Positions 9,929-19,688 are shown, counted from the first letter of the stretch. The stretch is 64,000 bases of DNA from DATFDN01 sp963756545 (GCA_963756545.1 CAVWNY010000007.1:245235-309234), one strand, 5' to 3'. Numbers and translations are program-made. The notes: generated by a model not told the origin, from the letters alone.

Positions 9929-10435
9929 TCTGCTCCTCGCTGTCCCCAGCGACGCCGCTCGTGCCGCGCTACCGGGCGCGCACCTGCCGTCCGTGCGCTC
10001 CGCCGCTTAACGACCCGGTCGGGTCGGACGCGGCTGGCAGGCTACTCCACCCGGGATGTCCGATCTCGGTTGATGCATCGCTGAAGGCTGCCGTTTTGCT
10101 TTGGCCAGTCCCTGCCTTGAACCGAATGTCCGATTTCGACGCATCCCGGCCCGGAAACGAACCGGCAGAAAACCACCCGTCTCGGCCAACCTGAATCCGG
10201 ACGGCAATGTCTGCTTCCGGGGCATCGACCGCCTCCCTGGAGTGACAGGCATGGGCGCAAACCTGACATTCGAGACGTCCGGGCGTGCGACTGCTTTCCA
10301 TCACGAGCGGATCGCCAGTCGCAAACTCACAGGTTTGACTTCCATTACCCACGCGAGAGCGAATCCACCGATGCGGGTTCATCCAGATGCTCGGCGCTCT
10401 CGCGGCCGAATGGCCGAGGCCGAATATGGGCATCA
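9929..10435. other. Gene-free region containing the second repeat copy
   Basis: No gene is supported. It holds GTCCGATTTCG and TCTGCTTCCGGGG motifs of the dispersed GCGGACA type and the start of the 10201-10560 repeat. Confidence 0.4.
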
Positions 10436-10560
10436 TCACTCTGCCGAACTCTCCCTGAGTAGCGCCCGCGATTGCTCCGACCATGCGATCGGAAGCGGAT
10501 TCATCAGCTGCGGCAGCCCCAAAATGGCCGGTTGGCGACCATCCAGGACTGCCTCGACAA
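10201..10560. repeat. Imperfect ~370-bp direct repeat (partner at 6179-6560)
   Basis: Same elements in the same order as the first copy. Here the right part is the 3' end of the intact HTH gene at 10436-10840. The left part has no coding capacity I can see and may be the conserved downstream flank of that cassette. Confidence 0.7.
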
Positions 10561-10840
10561 TCTCGGGCGCGAGCAGCGTGAGCTGCAGGATTCGGCCGAG
10601 ATACCCGCGATCGACCCGCTCCGCCGCAGCCATCTCGCTGATCGAGGTGTAGCGGCCGCTGTCGAGCAGGCGCTTCCAGCGATGTCCGCGGGCCAATGCC
10701 TTCACGAGCGCCAAATCGACATGGGCCCGCTGCACGGGAGCGGGGCCGGTGCCCTCCGGAATGATGACGATCTTCCGGCCTCCGCGTTGCCGGATCCCCA
10801 AAGGAACCCGGACCGTGAGAACCTGAGATGAGCCGCTCAC
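10436..10840 (-). CDS. HTH protein of a serine-recombinase cassette (intact copy)
   Basis: 134 residues from a GTG at 10840 (GTGAGCGGC). The N-terminal ~40 residues are basic (VRVPLGIRQRGGRKIVI). The C-terminal half has a helix-turn-helix look: SISEMAAAERVDRGYLGRILQLTLLAPEIVEAVLDGRQP. This protein type is regularly found directly after large serine recombinases in alphaproteobacterial mobile DNA; its role is not established to my knowledge. Here its recombinase is reduced to a C-terminal remnant just upstream. A frameshifted homologue lies at 11554-11987, and fragments at 6420-6560 and 63400-63510. Confidence 0.7.
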   Translation of the reverse strand: MSGSSQVLTVRVPLGIRQRGGRKIVIIPEGTGPAPVQRAHVDLALVKALARGHRWKRLLDSGRYTSISEMAAAERVDRGYLGRILQLTLLAPEIVEAVLDGRQPAILGLPQLMNPLPIAWSEQSRALLRESSAE

Positions 10841-10841
10841 A

Positions 10842-10946
10842 CGGGGCGCTCAACCGGTCTGGAGCAGTGGCGTTGAGGTCATGCCGCAGGCTGGTCAGGC
10901 CGCCGATGCGGAGCCGGATATCGGCGCCCGTAGGACCGACATCCAC
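10842..10946 (-). pseudogene. C-terminal remnant of a serine recombinase
   Basis: The minus strand reads VGPTGADIRLRIGGLTSLRHDL, matching the last ~35 residues of the complete recombinase at 11984-13333 (IGPNGADIRLRIGGLTSLMHDL). Everything upstream is gone, and the frame reads through its expected stop. It marks a second, deleted copy of the same three-gene cassette. Confidence 0.75.
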
Positions 10947-11083
10947 TTGGGGCCTGGGCCGGTCCGGAAATCCATCGGGAGTTCGATCCCCAGGCCATCT
11001 CTGTGCAACCCGCGAGGACGCCCGGCGTTTGCGGGCTGTAACATCTCAGTCGAAATCGGCTTGCCGGCGGGAAGGGAGTCTCC

Positions 11084-11557
11084 ATGGGGCGGTTTCTGGC
11101 CACAGGGCTCCTGGGCGGCCTCGTCGCCTGCTCCAGCAGCGTCCCCCCCTCAAACGGGATCCAGGCTCGATACGAACCCGCGGCCGGAGCCGTTCAGGTG
11201 TTGGCCAGCAATATCAGGCCGATGTCCGATGCAGAGCTGGTCGCTCCGGATGGAAGCCACTATCGGACCACCGGCATCGTGGTGGTGAGTGGGCCGCACG
11301 TTCTCTACAACCCGCCTCCCTCCATCGGCATTGGTATCGGGGGCTTCGGCTTCACAGGATGCTGTGCCGGCATCGGCTCCGGACTGGGCGTCGGTTTGCC
11401 GGTCGGTGGTCCGAGGCCGGCAGCGGTGAGCGATCAATATCTGACTTCCGCGGCAATCCCGGCCCCTTCGGATTACGCCAGGGACTGGATGAACTATCGA
11501 GTGCAAGTGCGGATCGGGGACAATTCGGTGCTGCTAAACGCGCCTTCGCCTGGTTAG
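11084..11557 (+). CDS. Small predicted lipoprotein
   Basis: 157 residues. The N-terminus MGRFLATGLLGGLVAC is a lipoprotein signal with lipobox LVAC, so Cys16 would be acylated. GGGAG lies before the ATG. The mature part is rich in Gly, Pro and Ile, with a GIGIGGFGFTGCC patch and no recognised domain. It is convergent with the HTH pseudogene at 11554 and overlaps its end by four bases. Its position between two recombinase cassettes suggests it is cargo. Confidence 0.65.
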   Translation: MGRFLATGLLGGLVACSSSVPPSNGIQARYEPAAGAVQVLASNIRPMSDAELVAPDGSHYRTTGIVVVSGPHVLYNPPPSIGIGIGGFGFTGCCAGIGSGLGVGLPVGGPRPAAVSDQYLTSAAIPAPSDYARDWMNYRVQVRIGDNSVLLNAPSPG

Positions 11558-11987
11558 CGCGCCCCTTTCGCGATCAGCGCCGCCTCAATCAATTCTTTGC
11601 CGCATAGGACCAATCGCTGCTCGCACCAGGCGATCGGGACTGAACCCATGAGCCGCGGTAGACCCAGATCGCGCGGCTGCCGTCCGTCGAGTATTGCCTC
11701 GACGATATCCGGCGCGAGCAGCGTTAGCTGCAGAATGCGGCCCAAGTAACCGCGATCAATCCGCTCCGCGGCCGCCATCTCGCTGATCGAGGTGTAGCGG
11801 CCGCTTTCCAGCAGGCGCTTCCACCGATGCGCGCGGGCGAGCGCCTTCACGAGTGTCGAATTCGACCCGGGCCCGCTGCAGGGAAGCGCCGACGGTGCCT
11901 TCCGGCGTGATGACTATCTTCCGGCTCCCGCGTTGCCGGACCGCCAACGGAACCCGGACCGTGAGAAATCTGGGGCGCACCGCTCAT
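11554..11987 (-). pseudogene. HTH protein of the recombinase cassette, second copy, frameshifted
   Basis: Homologous along its length to the intact protein at 10436-10840. The ATG at 11985-11987 overlaps the recombinase TGA as ATGA. An extra T near 11966 shifts the frame after five or six codons, and another one-base change near 11862 shifts it again before VKALARAHRWKRLLESG. The C-terminal part (11554-11850) is open and conserved. Confidence 0.75.
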
Positions 11988-13333
11988 GCAGCAGCGGGAA
12001 GGGGCGCGGGCGTCGTCGCGCCGAGGTCATGCATCAGGCTGGTCAGCCCGCCGATGCGAAGCCGGATGTCGGCGCCGTTGGGACCAATCTCGACCCGCTC
12101 CACGAGCAGCCGGACGATGCGCGTCTGCTCGGCCGGGAACAGCTCCTCCCACAACGGGTCGAGCCGCTCCAAGGCGTCCCGCGTCTCCGCTTCGGTCAGG
12201 TCGGGCGCTTCGGCCCGCGCCGCGCGCCAGGTGCCCACGATGACCTCCGGCTGGCGCAGCAGGGCTCGGAGCTGGTCCACCACCGCAGTCTCGATCTCGG
12301 CGGCCGACACCCGGCGCATGATCGCGGCGTCGATGCTTCCCTCGCCCTTCAGGATGGTCTGGCTGACGTAATATCGGTAGAGCCGCCCGCGCCGGCGCGT
12401 GTGCGTGGGCGACATGGCGCGCCCGTCCACGCCAAAAATTAGGCCGCGCAGCAATGCGGGCGTCTGGCATCGATTGCTGTTGGCGCGAACCCGCGGGCTC
12501 TCTTGTAGGATGACGTGCACGCGATCCCACAGCTCGCGATCCACGATCGCCTGGTGCTCGCCAGGGTAGGACTGGCCCTTGTGCGCCACCTCGCCGACGT
12601 AGGTGCGGTTGTTGAGCAACTTGTAGACGTCGCCCTTGTCAATCGGCTTGCCGCGCTTGGTGCTCACGCCCTCGGCCCGGAGCACCCGGGTCAGCTTCGT
12701 GCCGGAGCCGATCTCGGCGAAACCTGCGAACACGCGCCGCACGATCGCGGCCTCGGCCTCGTTCACCACCAGCTTGCGGTCGCGCACGTCGTAGCCGAGC
12801 GGCACCCTGCCGCCCATCCACATCCCCCGCGCACGCGAGGCGGCGAACTTGTCGCGGATGCGCTCACCGATTACCTCGCGCTCGAACTGCGCGAAGCTCA
12901 GCAGGATATTGAGCGTCAGCCGACCCATGCTCGTCGTGGTGTTGAAGGACTGCGTGACCGAGACGAACGTCACCCCATGGGCATCGAACACCTCGACCAG
13001 CTTCGCAAAATCCATGAGTGCTCGGGATAGCCTATCGATTTTGTAGACCACGATCACGTCCACCCGTCCGGCTTCGATGTCGGCGAGCAGGCGACGGAGC
13101 GCCGGCCTTTCCAACGTGCCGCCGGAGAAGCCGCCATCGTCGTAGCGGTCGGCCACCAGGATCCAGCCCTCGGCGCGTTGACTGGCAATGTACGCCTCGC
13201 AGGCGTCGCGCTGGGCGTCGAGGGTGTTGAACTCCCGATCGAGCCCCTCCTCGGTGCTCTTACGGGTGTAGACCGCGCAGCGCAGTTTGCGCACTGCGGT
13301 CGGCATCGCGCCGGGAGCTGCGGCCTTCCTCAT
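11984..13333 (-). CDS. Large serine recombinase (resolvase/invertase family)
   Basis: 449 residues from the ATG at 13333, which overlaps the stop of the DUF2924 gene as ATGA. The N-terminal resolvase domain has CAVYTRKSTEEG (the nucleophilic Ser is in RKS), then DGGFSGGTLERPALRRLL and VYKIDRLSRAL. The middle recombinase domain holds GYDVRDRKLVVNEAEA and INKGDVYKLL-type segments (here IDKGDVYKLLNNRTYVGE). The C-terminus carries SPTHTRRRGRLYRYYVS where other families have a zinc ribbon; the usual Cys pairs are absent. Such enzymes integrate or excise mobile DNA. All expected N-terminal catalytic segments are present, so it may be active. Confidence 0.92.
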   Translation of the reverse strand: MRKAAAPGAMPTAVRKLRCAVYTRKSTEEGLDREFNTLDAQRDACEAYIASQRAEGWILVADRYDDGGFSGGTLERPALRRLLADIEAGRVDVIVVYKIDRLSRALMDFAKLVEVFDAHGVTFVSVTQSFNTTTSMGRLTLNILLSFAQFEREVIGERIRDKFAASRARGMWMGGRVPLGYDVRDRKLVVNEAEAAIVRRVFAGFAEIGSGTKLTRVLRAEGVSTKRGKPIDKGDVYKLLNNRTYVGEVAHKGQSYPGEHQAIVDRELWDRVHVILQESPRVRANSNRCQTPALLRGLIFGVDGRAMSPTHTRRRGRLYRYYVSQTILKGEGSIDAAIMRRVSAAEIETAVVDQLRALLRQPEVIVGTWRAARAEAPDLTEAETRDALERLDPLWEELFPAEQTRIVRLLVERVEIGPNGADIRLRIGGLTSLMHDLGATTPAPLPAAA

Positions 13334-13845
13334 GTGCGCGCCCGCTGGTTTTTCAATCCAAAGAAGGTCCAGCCGTTCCAGCGCGTGCCGGTGATCGCGC
13401 GCGCGATGGCCGAGAGCGACCGATACGGCCGGCCCTGCCACTCGAAGCCGTCGTGCAGCACCGTGACCGCGTGCTCGACGCCCTGGTACTCCCGGACAAG
13501 GCGGGTGCCAGCGATCGGCCGCTCGTCGGCGCGGATCCGGCGCAGGACGATGTTGCCGCCATCAAGCTGCTCGCCAAGCGCTTCGAGCCGCTGCACCGTC
13601 TCGGGCCCCAACCCTCCAAAGACCAGTTCCTGGATGCGATAGGCGAGCCGGCTCTGGAGGAACCGCCGGTTGTAGGGTGGCGGCTCGGTGCCGAAGAGCT
13701 CGCGCCACCGCTGCTTCAACTCCGGCATGGTGGCCGTCCTCAGCGCCGCCACGCGGGCCAGGACCGTGGATTGTGGAATGGAGGCGACGACCGCGACCGC
13801 GTCTGGGGGTCGCTCGGTGGCGCTCGCACTCGACTGCCTCGTCAT
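13330..13845 (-). CDS. DUF2924 protein of the recombinase cassette
   Basis: 171 residues starting at MTRQSSASATERPP (13845); the frame is open further upstream but that part looks non-coding. The body has the DUF2924 layout: LKQRWRELFGTEPPPYNRRFLQSRLAYRIQEL cut into short helices, then RLVREYQGVEHAVTVL with FEWQGRPYRSLSAIARAITG and WNGWTFFGL. Its TGA overlaps the recombinase ATG, so the two are probably translationally coupled. DUF2924 genes accompany this recombinase type widely; function is unknown, and a DNA-binding or accessory role is inference. Confidence 0.85.
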   Translation of the reverse strand: MTRQSSASATERPPDAVAVVASIPQSTVLARVAALRTATMPELKQRWRELFGTEPPPYNRRFLQSRLAYRIQELVFGGLGPETVQRLEALGEQLDGGNIVLRRIRADERPIAGTRLVREYQGVEHAVTVLHDGFEWQGRPYRSLSAIARAITGTRWNGWTFFGLKNQRART

Positions 13846-14536
13846 GCCCCTCTCCGGCGCCTCGGGTTGGCATGACCGCTCTGGTCCGGCTGAAAGTCGA
13901 GCCGACTTTCTCCGCGGTCGGCAGCTAATTCGCTTGACTGCGGTGGGGATCGGAGCCGTGCGAGCCCGCGCGCAAGGACCTCGCATACCTCACTGAGGTG
14001 AGGCGGCAGAAACGTCGCGCTCGCCGGGATCGGAGTGTGGACCATCGGCGACAGTTCTTGAGCGCGATCGAGCGAACGGAACACCGCAAACCATCGCTGA
14101 ACGTATCGCCGCGAAAAAGAAGGCATTGCGGCGCAAACCCGCACACGTGGTCCGACGCCGCATGCTCGTGTCCTGCCGCCTGTGAGAGATCTCCAACTCG
14201 GCGATCCGGACGCGGCTCCCCTGGGTCAACTCCCCGCACGTACCGAGCGGTGCCGACCGGGATTGGCATGTGACCGGGGGCGGCTATGCCAGATGCTGGA
14301 AATGGCGTGAGGCGCGACCCGGCAAAACGTCCCGAACCAACTCGATACACCTTGACACCGGAAGGGCTAAGAGGTCAAAATTATCACGATCCGATTTCTA
14401 CGGGCGCTGCAATTCTAGCGGCACCGCCCTGCGACACGCCACAACGCCCGACGCTGATGCGCGGGCGTTTTCGTTTGCGCCGCTTCGTGCGCGCCCCGCC
14501 GGGGGTGGCCCGGCTCCCTGGCTGAGAGAACCTGAA
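13846..14536. other. Spacer upstream of the excisionase-like gene
   Basis: No gene is supported. It would hold the promoter of the minus-strand recombinase cassette and contains a terminator-like hairpin at 14443-14471. Confidence 0.4.
14443..14471 (+). terminator. Rho-independent terminator-like hairpin
   Basis: AACGCCCG (14443-14450) pairs with CGGGCGTT (14462-14469) around an 11-base loop, followed by TTTC and more T-rich bases. It is oriented for the plus strand, 65 bases before the HTH gene, so it could end or attenuate a leader transcript. Confidence 0.5.
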
Positions 14537-14788
14537 ATGAAAGAACCTTCCGCGATGCGGGGGCTGCCGCCGCGCGCACAGCCCACGGATGACGCTGAAT
14601 ACGCGCGCATTCCCGCAGCTTGCCGGCGCTTCGGTGTTTCCCGATCCGGGTTGTATCGCGCCGCTGCGTCCGGCCAAATCCGGCTGCTGAAGCTCGGGCA
14701 CACGACCCTGGTGGACCTCGCCAGTATGCGTGCCTTCATGGCCACGCTGCCCGCTGCCAGCCTGCGCGCGCCTAAGCAAGCTCCCTGA
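14537..14788 (+). CDS. Excisionase-like helix-turn-helix protein
   Basis: 83 residues from the ATG at 14537, with a GAGAG-type ribosome site upstream. The core YARIPAACRRFGVSRSGLYR is the first helix pair of a MerR/AlpA-type winged HTH, then AASGQIRLLKLGHTTLVDLA fits the wing. Proteins like this act as excisionases or phage regulators. Its position after the recombinase cassette and before the primase supports a phage or satellite control role. Confidence 0.7.
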   Translation: MKEPSAMRGLPPRAQPTDDAEYARIPAACRRFGVSRSGLYRAAASGQIRLLKLGHTTLVDLASMRAFMATLPAASLRAPKQAP

Positions 14789-15326
14789 GGCAATCCCGTC
14801 GGCCCCAGACTGGGTACCGACGACCGATCGCCATGGGAAGATCAGGACCACCGGCGCTCGGTCCGATAGCACGGCACGCCAGCTTGGAGACGCGCCGTGC
14901 CCACCCGAGCCCTTTCAGAGTTTCCTGAGATCCGCGTCGCCTCCCGGCGACCTTGATGATCAACATGTGCCTGATCTCGGCTGGAATTGCGGGCCGTCGT
15001 GCGATGGCCGCAACGCCAAGCGGCGCCGACGCTGAACGGCAACCATGATGCCGCTCCGGGAAGCGGCGAGGAGCCGGGTGCCACGGGACCGAGTTCCCGC
15101 AGGTGCCTGACCGCCGTGCCGGCGGCCTAGCGACGATGCCCGCGCGGCGGAAACGCGTGAGCGGGTGCCGGTCTCTGGCCCAAGCCGGAGATGCATGAAC
15201 CAGACAACGAGGGGCGGTCTTGGCGCGCCAGCGCCAAGACCGCCGATGTCGACGTGTACGGCGCCTGCAGTGCCCGGCCGCGGCGCGAACACAACGCCTG
15301 AACGGCTGCATGTGAGGAGAAGCAAA
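14789..15326. other. Gene-free stretch between the two HTH genes
   Basis: I see no supported gene on either strand. An inverted GGCGGTCTTGGCGCG / CGCGCCAAGACCGCC pair at about 15214-15244 could form a strong hairpin around the short AGCGC centre. It could be an operator or a terminator without a T run. Confidence 0.4.
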
Positions 15327-15545
15327 ATGGCTGTGAAGCACCTTAACCAGCGTGATCTCTCGGACCGATGGGACGTCAGCGCGCGGACACTGGAACGCTG
15401 GCGCTGGCTCAACACCGGCCCGCGCTTCCTGAAAATCGGTGGCCACGTCGTCTATCGCCTCGAAGACGTCGAGGCGTTCGAGACCGAGCGACTGCGTGCC
15501 GCCGCGCCCGCAGAGCGGCGGCGCAACGATAGAGCTCCAGGGTGA
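15327..15545 (+). CDS. Small helix-turn-helix protein (HTH_17/AlpA type)
   Basis: 72 residues. The ATG at 15327 has GAGGAG eight bases upstream. LNQRDLSDRWDVSARTLERW is a MerR-like HTH, and GPRFLKIGGHVVYRLEDVEAF completes the wing, as in phage excisionase and AlpA-like proteins. It lies six bases before the next gene, in one operon with the primase. Confidence 0.75.
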   Translation: MAVKHLNQRDLSDRWDVSARTLERWRWLNTGPRFLKIGGHVVYRLEDVEAFETERLRAAAPAERRRNDRAPG

Positions 15546-15551
15546 GCGAGA

Positions 15552-15938
15552 ATGCCGATGCCCGCCACGACAATCTCGACGCTCATCCCCGCCGACCGCG
15601 ACCGTTTGGTGAAGCTGCTCGGCATGCTGGGCTCTGATCACTCCGGGGAGCGGGATGCGGCGGCGCTTGCCGTGGTGCGGCTGCTGCGGCAGCGGAAGCT
15701 CGCCTGGTCGGACGTGATCGCCGCGGCCGGGCCTGCCCCGAACGCGACGCGAGCGGTCGCCGAGACCAACTGGCGGCAGACCGTCGCCGCGTGTTTGCGC
15801 CAGCCCGGCGCTTTGGACCCGTGGGAAGCTGGCTTCCTCCACAACCTATCCCGGTCACCACGTATCTCGCCAAAGCAGGCTGCTGTACTGCGCCAGATCG
15901 CGTTGCGGCTGGGTGTGTCGTCTGACGGTGCGGCGTGA
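15552..15938 (+). CDS. Phage-associated hypothetical protein
   Basis: 128 residues, mostly helical, with LIPADRDRLVKLLGMLGSDH and DAAALAVVRLLRQRKLAWSDVI. No domain I can name; similar short proteins precede primases in alphaproteobacterial prophages. The stop overlaps the primase start by four bases (GTGA-type overlap at 15935-15938), so it is likely co-translated. Confidence 0.6.
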   Translation: MPMPATTISTLIPADRDRLVKLLGMLGSDHSGERDAAALAVVRLLRQRKLAWSDVIAAAGPAPNATRAVAETNWRQTVAACLRQPGALDPWEAGFLHNLSRSPRISPKQAAVLRQIALRLGVSSDGAA

Positions 15939-18129
15939 CGGCGATGCCGCCCGGCATCACTCTGGCGAGCCTTGCGGAGCGCCCGTACTGGGTTGCCTGG
16001 CAAACCGAACGAGCGCCGGGGCGCGAAAAGGAAACCAAGCGCCCGTACAGCCCCAATGGCCGGTCTGCGAAAGCCGATGATCCCGCGACCTGGGGGACGC
16101 GCGCGCAAGCCGAGAGGCAAGCCGCTTTGCTGACGAAGCCCCATGGCCAGGGCGGCGTCGGGCTGGAATTTTCCGAGCTCGGCAGTGGCCTGGCGATCGG
16201 TGGCATTGACCTCGACACCTGCCGAACACCCGAAGGGTTAATCGAGCCGTGGGCGATGGATATAGTGGAGCGCTTTGCATCCTACTGCGAGGTGTCGCCG
16301 TCAAAGGCTGGGGTCAAGATATTCTTCATCTATCTCACCGCCGATCTCCTACGTCTCCGCGACATCGGGTTGATCAATAGCCACTCGGGCGACGGGAAGT
16401 CCGGTTTCGGGCGGCAATTTAAGAAGCACGGCGGACGTGACCACCCACCCGCCATCGAGGTGCACTTGGGGCGCCGTTTCTTTACGGTTACCGGGGAGCG
16501 AGTCGACGTCACGCCTCCGGACCTTCAGCTTATCCCTCTCGAAATCCTGACCTGGCTGCTCCGCGAAGCCGGTCCGGCATTCGCCTACGACAGCAACGAT
16601 CGCGGGACGAAGGCGCGTGGGCTGACAACTCACGAAGTGCGGTGGCCTTTCGCAAGGGCGCCGCATTGCGGCGGGCAGGCTCGACTTTCGAAGCAATGTG
16701 CGAAGTGCTCCATACAGATCCGGAAACCGCCGAATGGACACGCGAAAAGGGCGAGGCCAACGGGCAACGCGAGTTGCGTCGCATCTGGGAAAAGGCCGGT
16801 GAAACGGCGTGGATCGATCCGAACGAAGACTCGGTCGCCCGAGCGTTCGCGGGCACTAGCGCAGGGCGGTTCGCCTTTGATCATACCGCGGGTTGTTGGC
16901 GCGTCTGGCAGGACGGCCGATGGGCCCGGGATACACGCAACCTTGTGTTCGATGCAGCACGCGATTTCGTCCGTGCCGCCCGTGAGCGGCTGACTGACCC
17001 GCCTGCGGCTATGGCCAGAATCGCCTTCTCGGCCGCGGTCGAGCGGGCCAGCCGAGCTGATCCACGCGTGGCAGTGTCGCAGGAGGTTTGGGACCGCGAT
17101 CCGCGGCTCCTCGGTGTGCCAGGTGGGGTGGTGGACCTCCGAACAGGGCAATTAAATCCAAGCAGGCCAGAGCAATTCATCAGCCGCCAAACATCGGTCG
17201 CGCCGGCGCCGGCTGGCACGCCAGCCCCGCTTTGGAGTGCATTCCTCGATGATGCCACGCGTAAAGATGTGGAGTTGAAAGCCTTCCTGCAACGCCTCAC
17301 CGGCTATCTGCTGACCGGCATCGTGACCGAAGAGGTGCTGACTTTCCTCTACGGCTGCGGCGGCAATGGAAAAGGCGTCCTACTCGGCGCCGTTACGGCC
17401 ATCCTCGCCGAATACGCGGTCGCGGTGCCTATCGAGGTCTTTACTGCCGGCGCCCGCATCAGTGTCGAGTACTATCGAGCGCAGATGGCCGGCACGCGTC
17501 TGGTAACGGCAAGCGAAACCGAGGTGCAAACGACGTGGCCCGAGTTGCAGATCAAGGAGATGACGGGCAACGACTCGCCGCTGTCAGGCCGCCATCACTA
17601 CGGACAGCCATTCACCTTCTGGCCGCAGTTCAAGATCGTCCTCGTCGGGAACTACGCGCCGAGGCTGAAGGGCTGCTCACCGGCAATGGAGCGGCGACTG
17701 CGCGTGGTGCCGTTCAACCGCATACCTGCTGCACGTGATCCCGATCTGAAGGAAAGGCTACGCGCCGAATACCCCGCAATTCTTCGTTGGATGATCGATG
17801 GTTGTTTGCAATGGCAGCAGAAACGTTTGGGGACTGCCGCCGTCATCACCAGGGCGACCAATGCCTACTTCGAGCAACAGGACGCATTCCGACATTGGAT
17901 CGAGGAGTGTGCCGTCCTCGATCCGACCTTGAGCGTGGAGCCGGGAATCTTGCTCTCCAACTACAATTCCTGGGCGAAGACGAATGGCGAGGAAGTTGCC
18001 ACGAGCAACGCATTTGCAGAGATGATCGACCGCATACCCAGCCTCAGACGGGTAAAGTCGGACGGCCGACGACTGGTGAAGGGGATCGGCCTCAAGGCAC
18101 CCAGGTACACCAACAGGGACGACCCGTGA
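15935..18129 (+). pseudogene. Phage primase-helicase (primase/polymerase-like plus SF3/D5 ATPase), frameshifted
   Basis: The N-terminal frame has RPYWVAWQTE, GIDLDTC and CEVSPSKAGVKIF, the pattern of primase/polymerase-like domains in phage replication proteins. Near 16595-16620 the frame changes; the continuing frame reads DNSRSAVAFRKGAALRRAG and runs to 18129. This second part has the SF3/D5-type ATPase: Walker A GCGGNGKGVLL, then GTRLVTASETE and FKIVLVGNYAPRLKG before RRLRVVPF. Joined, it would be about 730 residues, normal for the family. A single-base indel separates the halves, so it is a recent pseudogene or a sequencing error. It would replicate the element's DNA. Confidence 0.82.
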
Positions 18130-18234
18130 CGACCCATTAGCAACCCTACTCCTGCGCGCGCGTGGAGACTTTCCCGAATAGTCGTCCAGGGACGACCCTG
18201 TCAAAACGATATCGCGACAGTCGAGGTGCCCTAG

Positions 18235-19161
18235 GGCCTGTCGTCAATTGAGCCAAATTGCGCTGGCGGCGAGGTAGACGGCAGCGAGGAAGTTGCGCGC
18301 GGTCTTATCATAGCGTGTGGCGATGGCGCGAAACTGCTTGAGTTTCGCGAAGAAGTTCTCGATCAGGTGGCGTTCCTTGTAGACATGGCGATCGAATCTG
18401 CGGGGCACCCGGCGATTAGCCTTTGGCGGGATTACGACGGTCTTGCCCGCTTCCGCCAGCGGCTCAATGACCCGCTCGTCGGCGTCGAATGCCTTGTCGG
18501 CGATCAACACCTCGGCCTGCATATCCGGCAACAGGCGGTCGGCACCCACCAGGTCGTGCGCCTCGCCACCGGTCAGATGGAAACCGACCGGATTGCCGAG
18601 CGCATCGACCATGGTATGAATCTTGGTGCTCAATCCGCCCCGCGAGCGCCCGATGGCTTGGTCCTCATCGTCTTTTTTTTAGCGCCTGCACTGTGCTGAT
18701 GGGCTCGCACAATGGTGCTGTCGAGCATCGCGTATTCGTTGTCGGCATCGGCGGCGAGATGCTGAAACAGCCGTTTCCAGACCCCGGATTTCGCCCAGCG
18801 GCTGAAACGCCGATGGGTGTTCTTCCAGTCGCCGAAGCGATCCGGCAGATCGCGCCAGGGAATACCGGCTCGGTAGCGGTAGAGTACCGCTTCAACGAAC
18901 AGGCGGTTGTCCGCCGCGGTCACGCCGACCCACCCCTCGCTTCCCGGCAACAGGTCCTTGATCCGGTCCCACTGGTCGTCGCGAAGTCCGTAGCGGCGCA
19001 TCGGTCAGCTCCCCAAAGCTGACCGCCTACGAATCGAAAAACCCGCCGCGCCGGAATCGGCTATTTCGTCACGTGATGCTGATTACCGCCGAATGTTGCA
19101 ATCCGAACTCACCGAGCCGGCGCCGAATTGGGAAGCAACTGGTCGGGATTGACGACAGGCC
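18235..19161 (-). mobile_element. IS5-family (IS427-like) insertion element, copy 3, 927 bp, intact
   Basis: Same ends as copies 1 and 2, flanked by CTAG at 18231-18234 and 19162-19165, but inverted relative to them. It is one and two bases shorter than those copies because its second frame is uninterrupted. It is inserted between the primase-helicase and the ParB-methyltransferase genes of the phage-like block. Confidence 0.95.
18244..19001 (-). CDS. IS5-family transposase, intact, made by -1 frameshifting
   Basis: First frame 18630-19001 (123 aa), second frame 18244-18633. A run of eight A in the overlap allows the -1 shift that joins AKKK to DDEDQAIGRSRGGLSTKIH. All three catalytic residues are in place after the shift: Asp in AMLDSTIV, Asp in LIADKAFDAD, Glu in HLIENFFAKLK. 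The frame ends AASAIWLN. It should produce active transposase that could also mobilise the defective copies. Confidence 0.92.
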
Positions 19162-19165
19162 CTAG

Positions 19166-19688
19166 GTCGCCGCCTTAATTGCTGCCTTCAAAAAGTCCAT
19201 TACCATTGTCTTGCTCGGGCAGGCCTTGGCGGAGGTGCACCTCGATCACTGCCTTGCAGGCGTTTGCCGATCGCGTCGGGCAAGCCTGTGAGTTCCTGTC
19301 CTCCACCCGCGTTGCGGGGATCGGCAAACGAGCCCATCAAACATCCCGGGAACCGGTGCGGGCTCGCCCGGATCGGACTTCGATGCGGCGTTGCAACCTG
19401 ACAGTCCCCTTCGGCCCCCGGCTCGGGTATTTTCCCGCAGCACTCCGGTGTCAGCGCACGGTGGACACGCAGCACCTCCGAGCAGTCTGGCGTTGTGGAT
19501 CAAAGTCGAGCGAAACTCATCGAAGATGCGGACTAGAATTTGCATGAGAAACCGCATTGTCATTGACGGCTTAAGCTCATTTGATTTACGTATCTACTGA
19601 CGCCTCTCCTCGCGCCGACCCCTCGAGGGGGATGGGGGTCTGGCATACCCATGGATTGCCCCCCAAACCGGCCCGGGGTCGAATTTTC
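19166..19688. other. Gene-free stretch between IS copy 3 and the methyltransferase
   Basis: No gene is supported. The minus strand reads MDFLKAAIKAAT then TAG formed by the insertion site itself, which may be the end of a small interrupted gene, but it is too short to judge. Confidence 0.35.

Noticed and set aside
9969..10946. 325-codon minus-strand frame across the HTH gene
   Set aside because: Only its first ~35 codons match a recombinase tail; the rest is out of frame with the HTH gene.
10951..10996. tRNA-like GGGAGTTCGATCCCC inside a GGCCTGGG/CCCAGGCC inverted pair
   Set aside because: The T-arm does not pair properly, there is no anticodon arm, and total length is too short; not a tRNA or a clear tRNA remnant.
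14772..15842. 356-codon minus-strand frame opposite the small HTH genes
   Set aside because: No domain, antisense to two supported phage genes.
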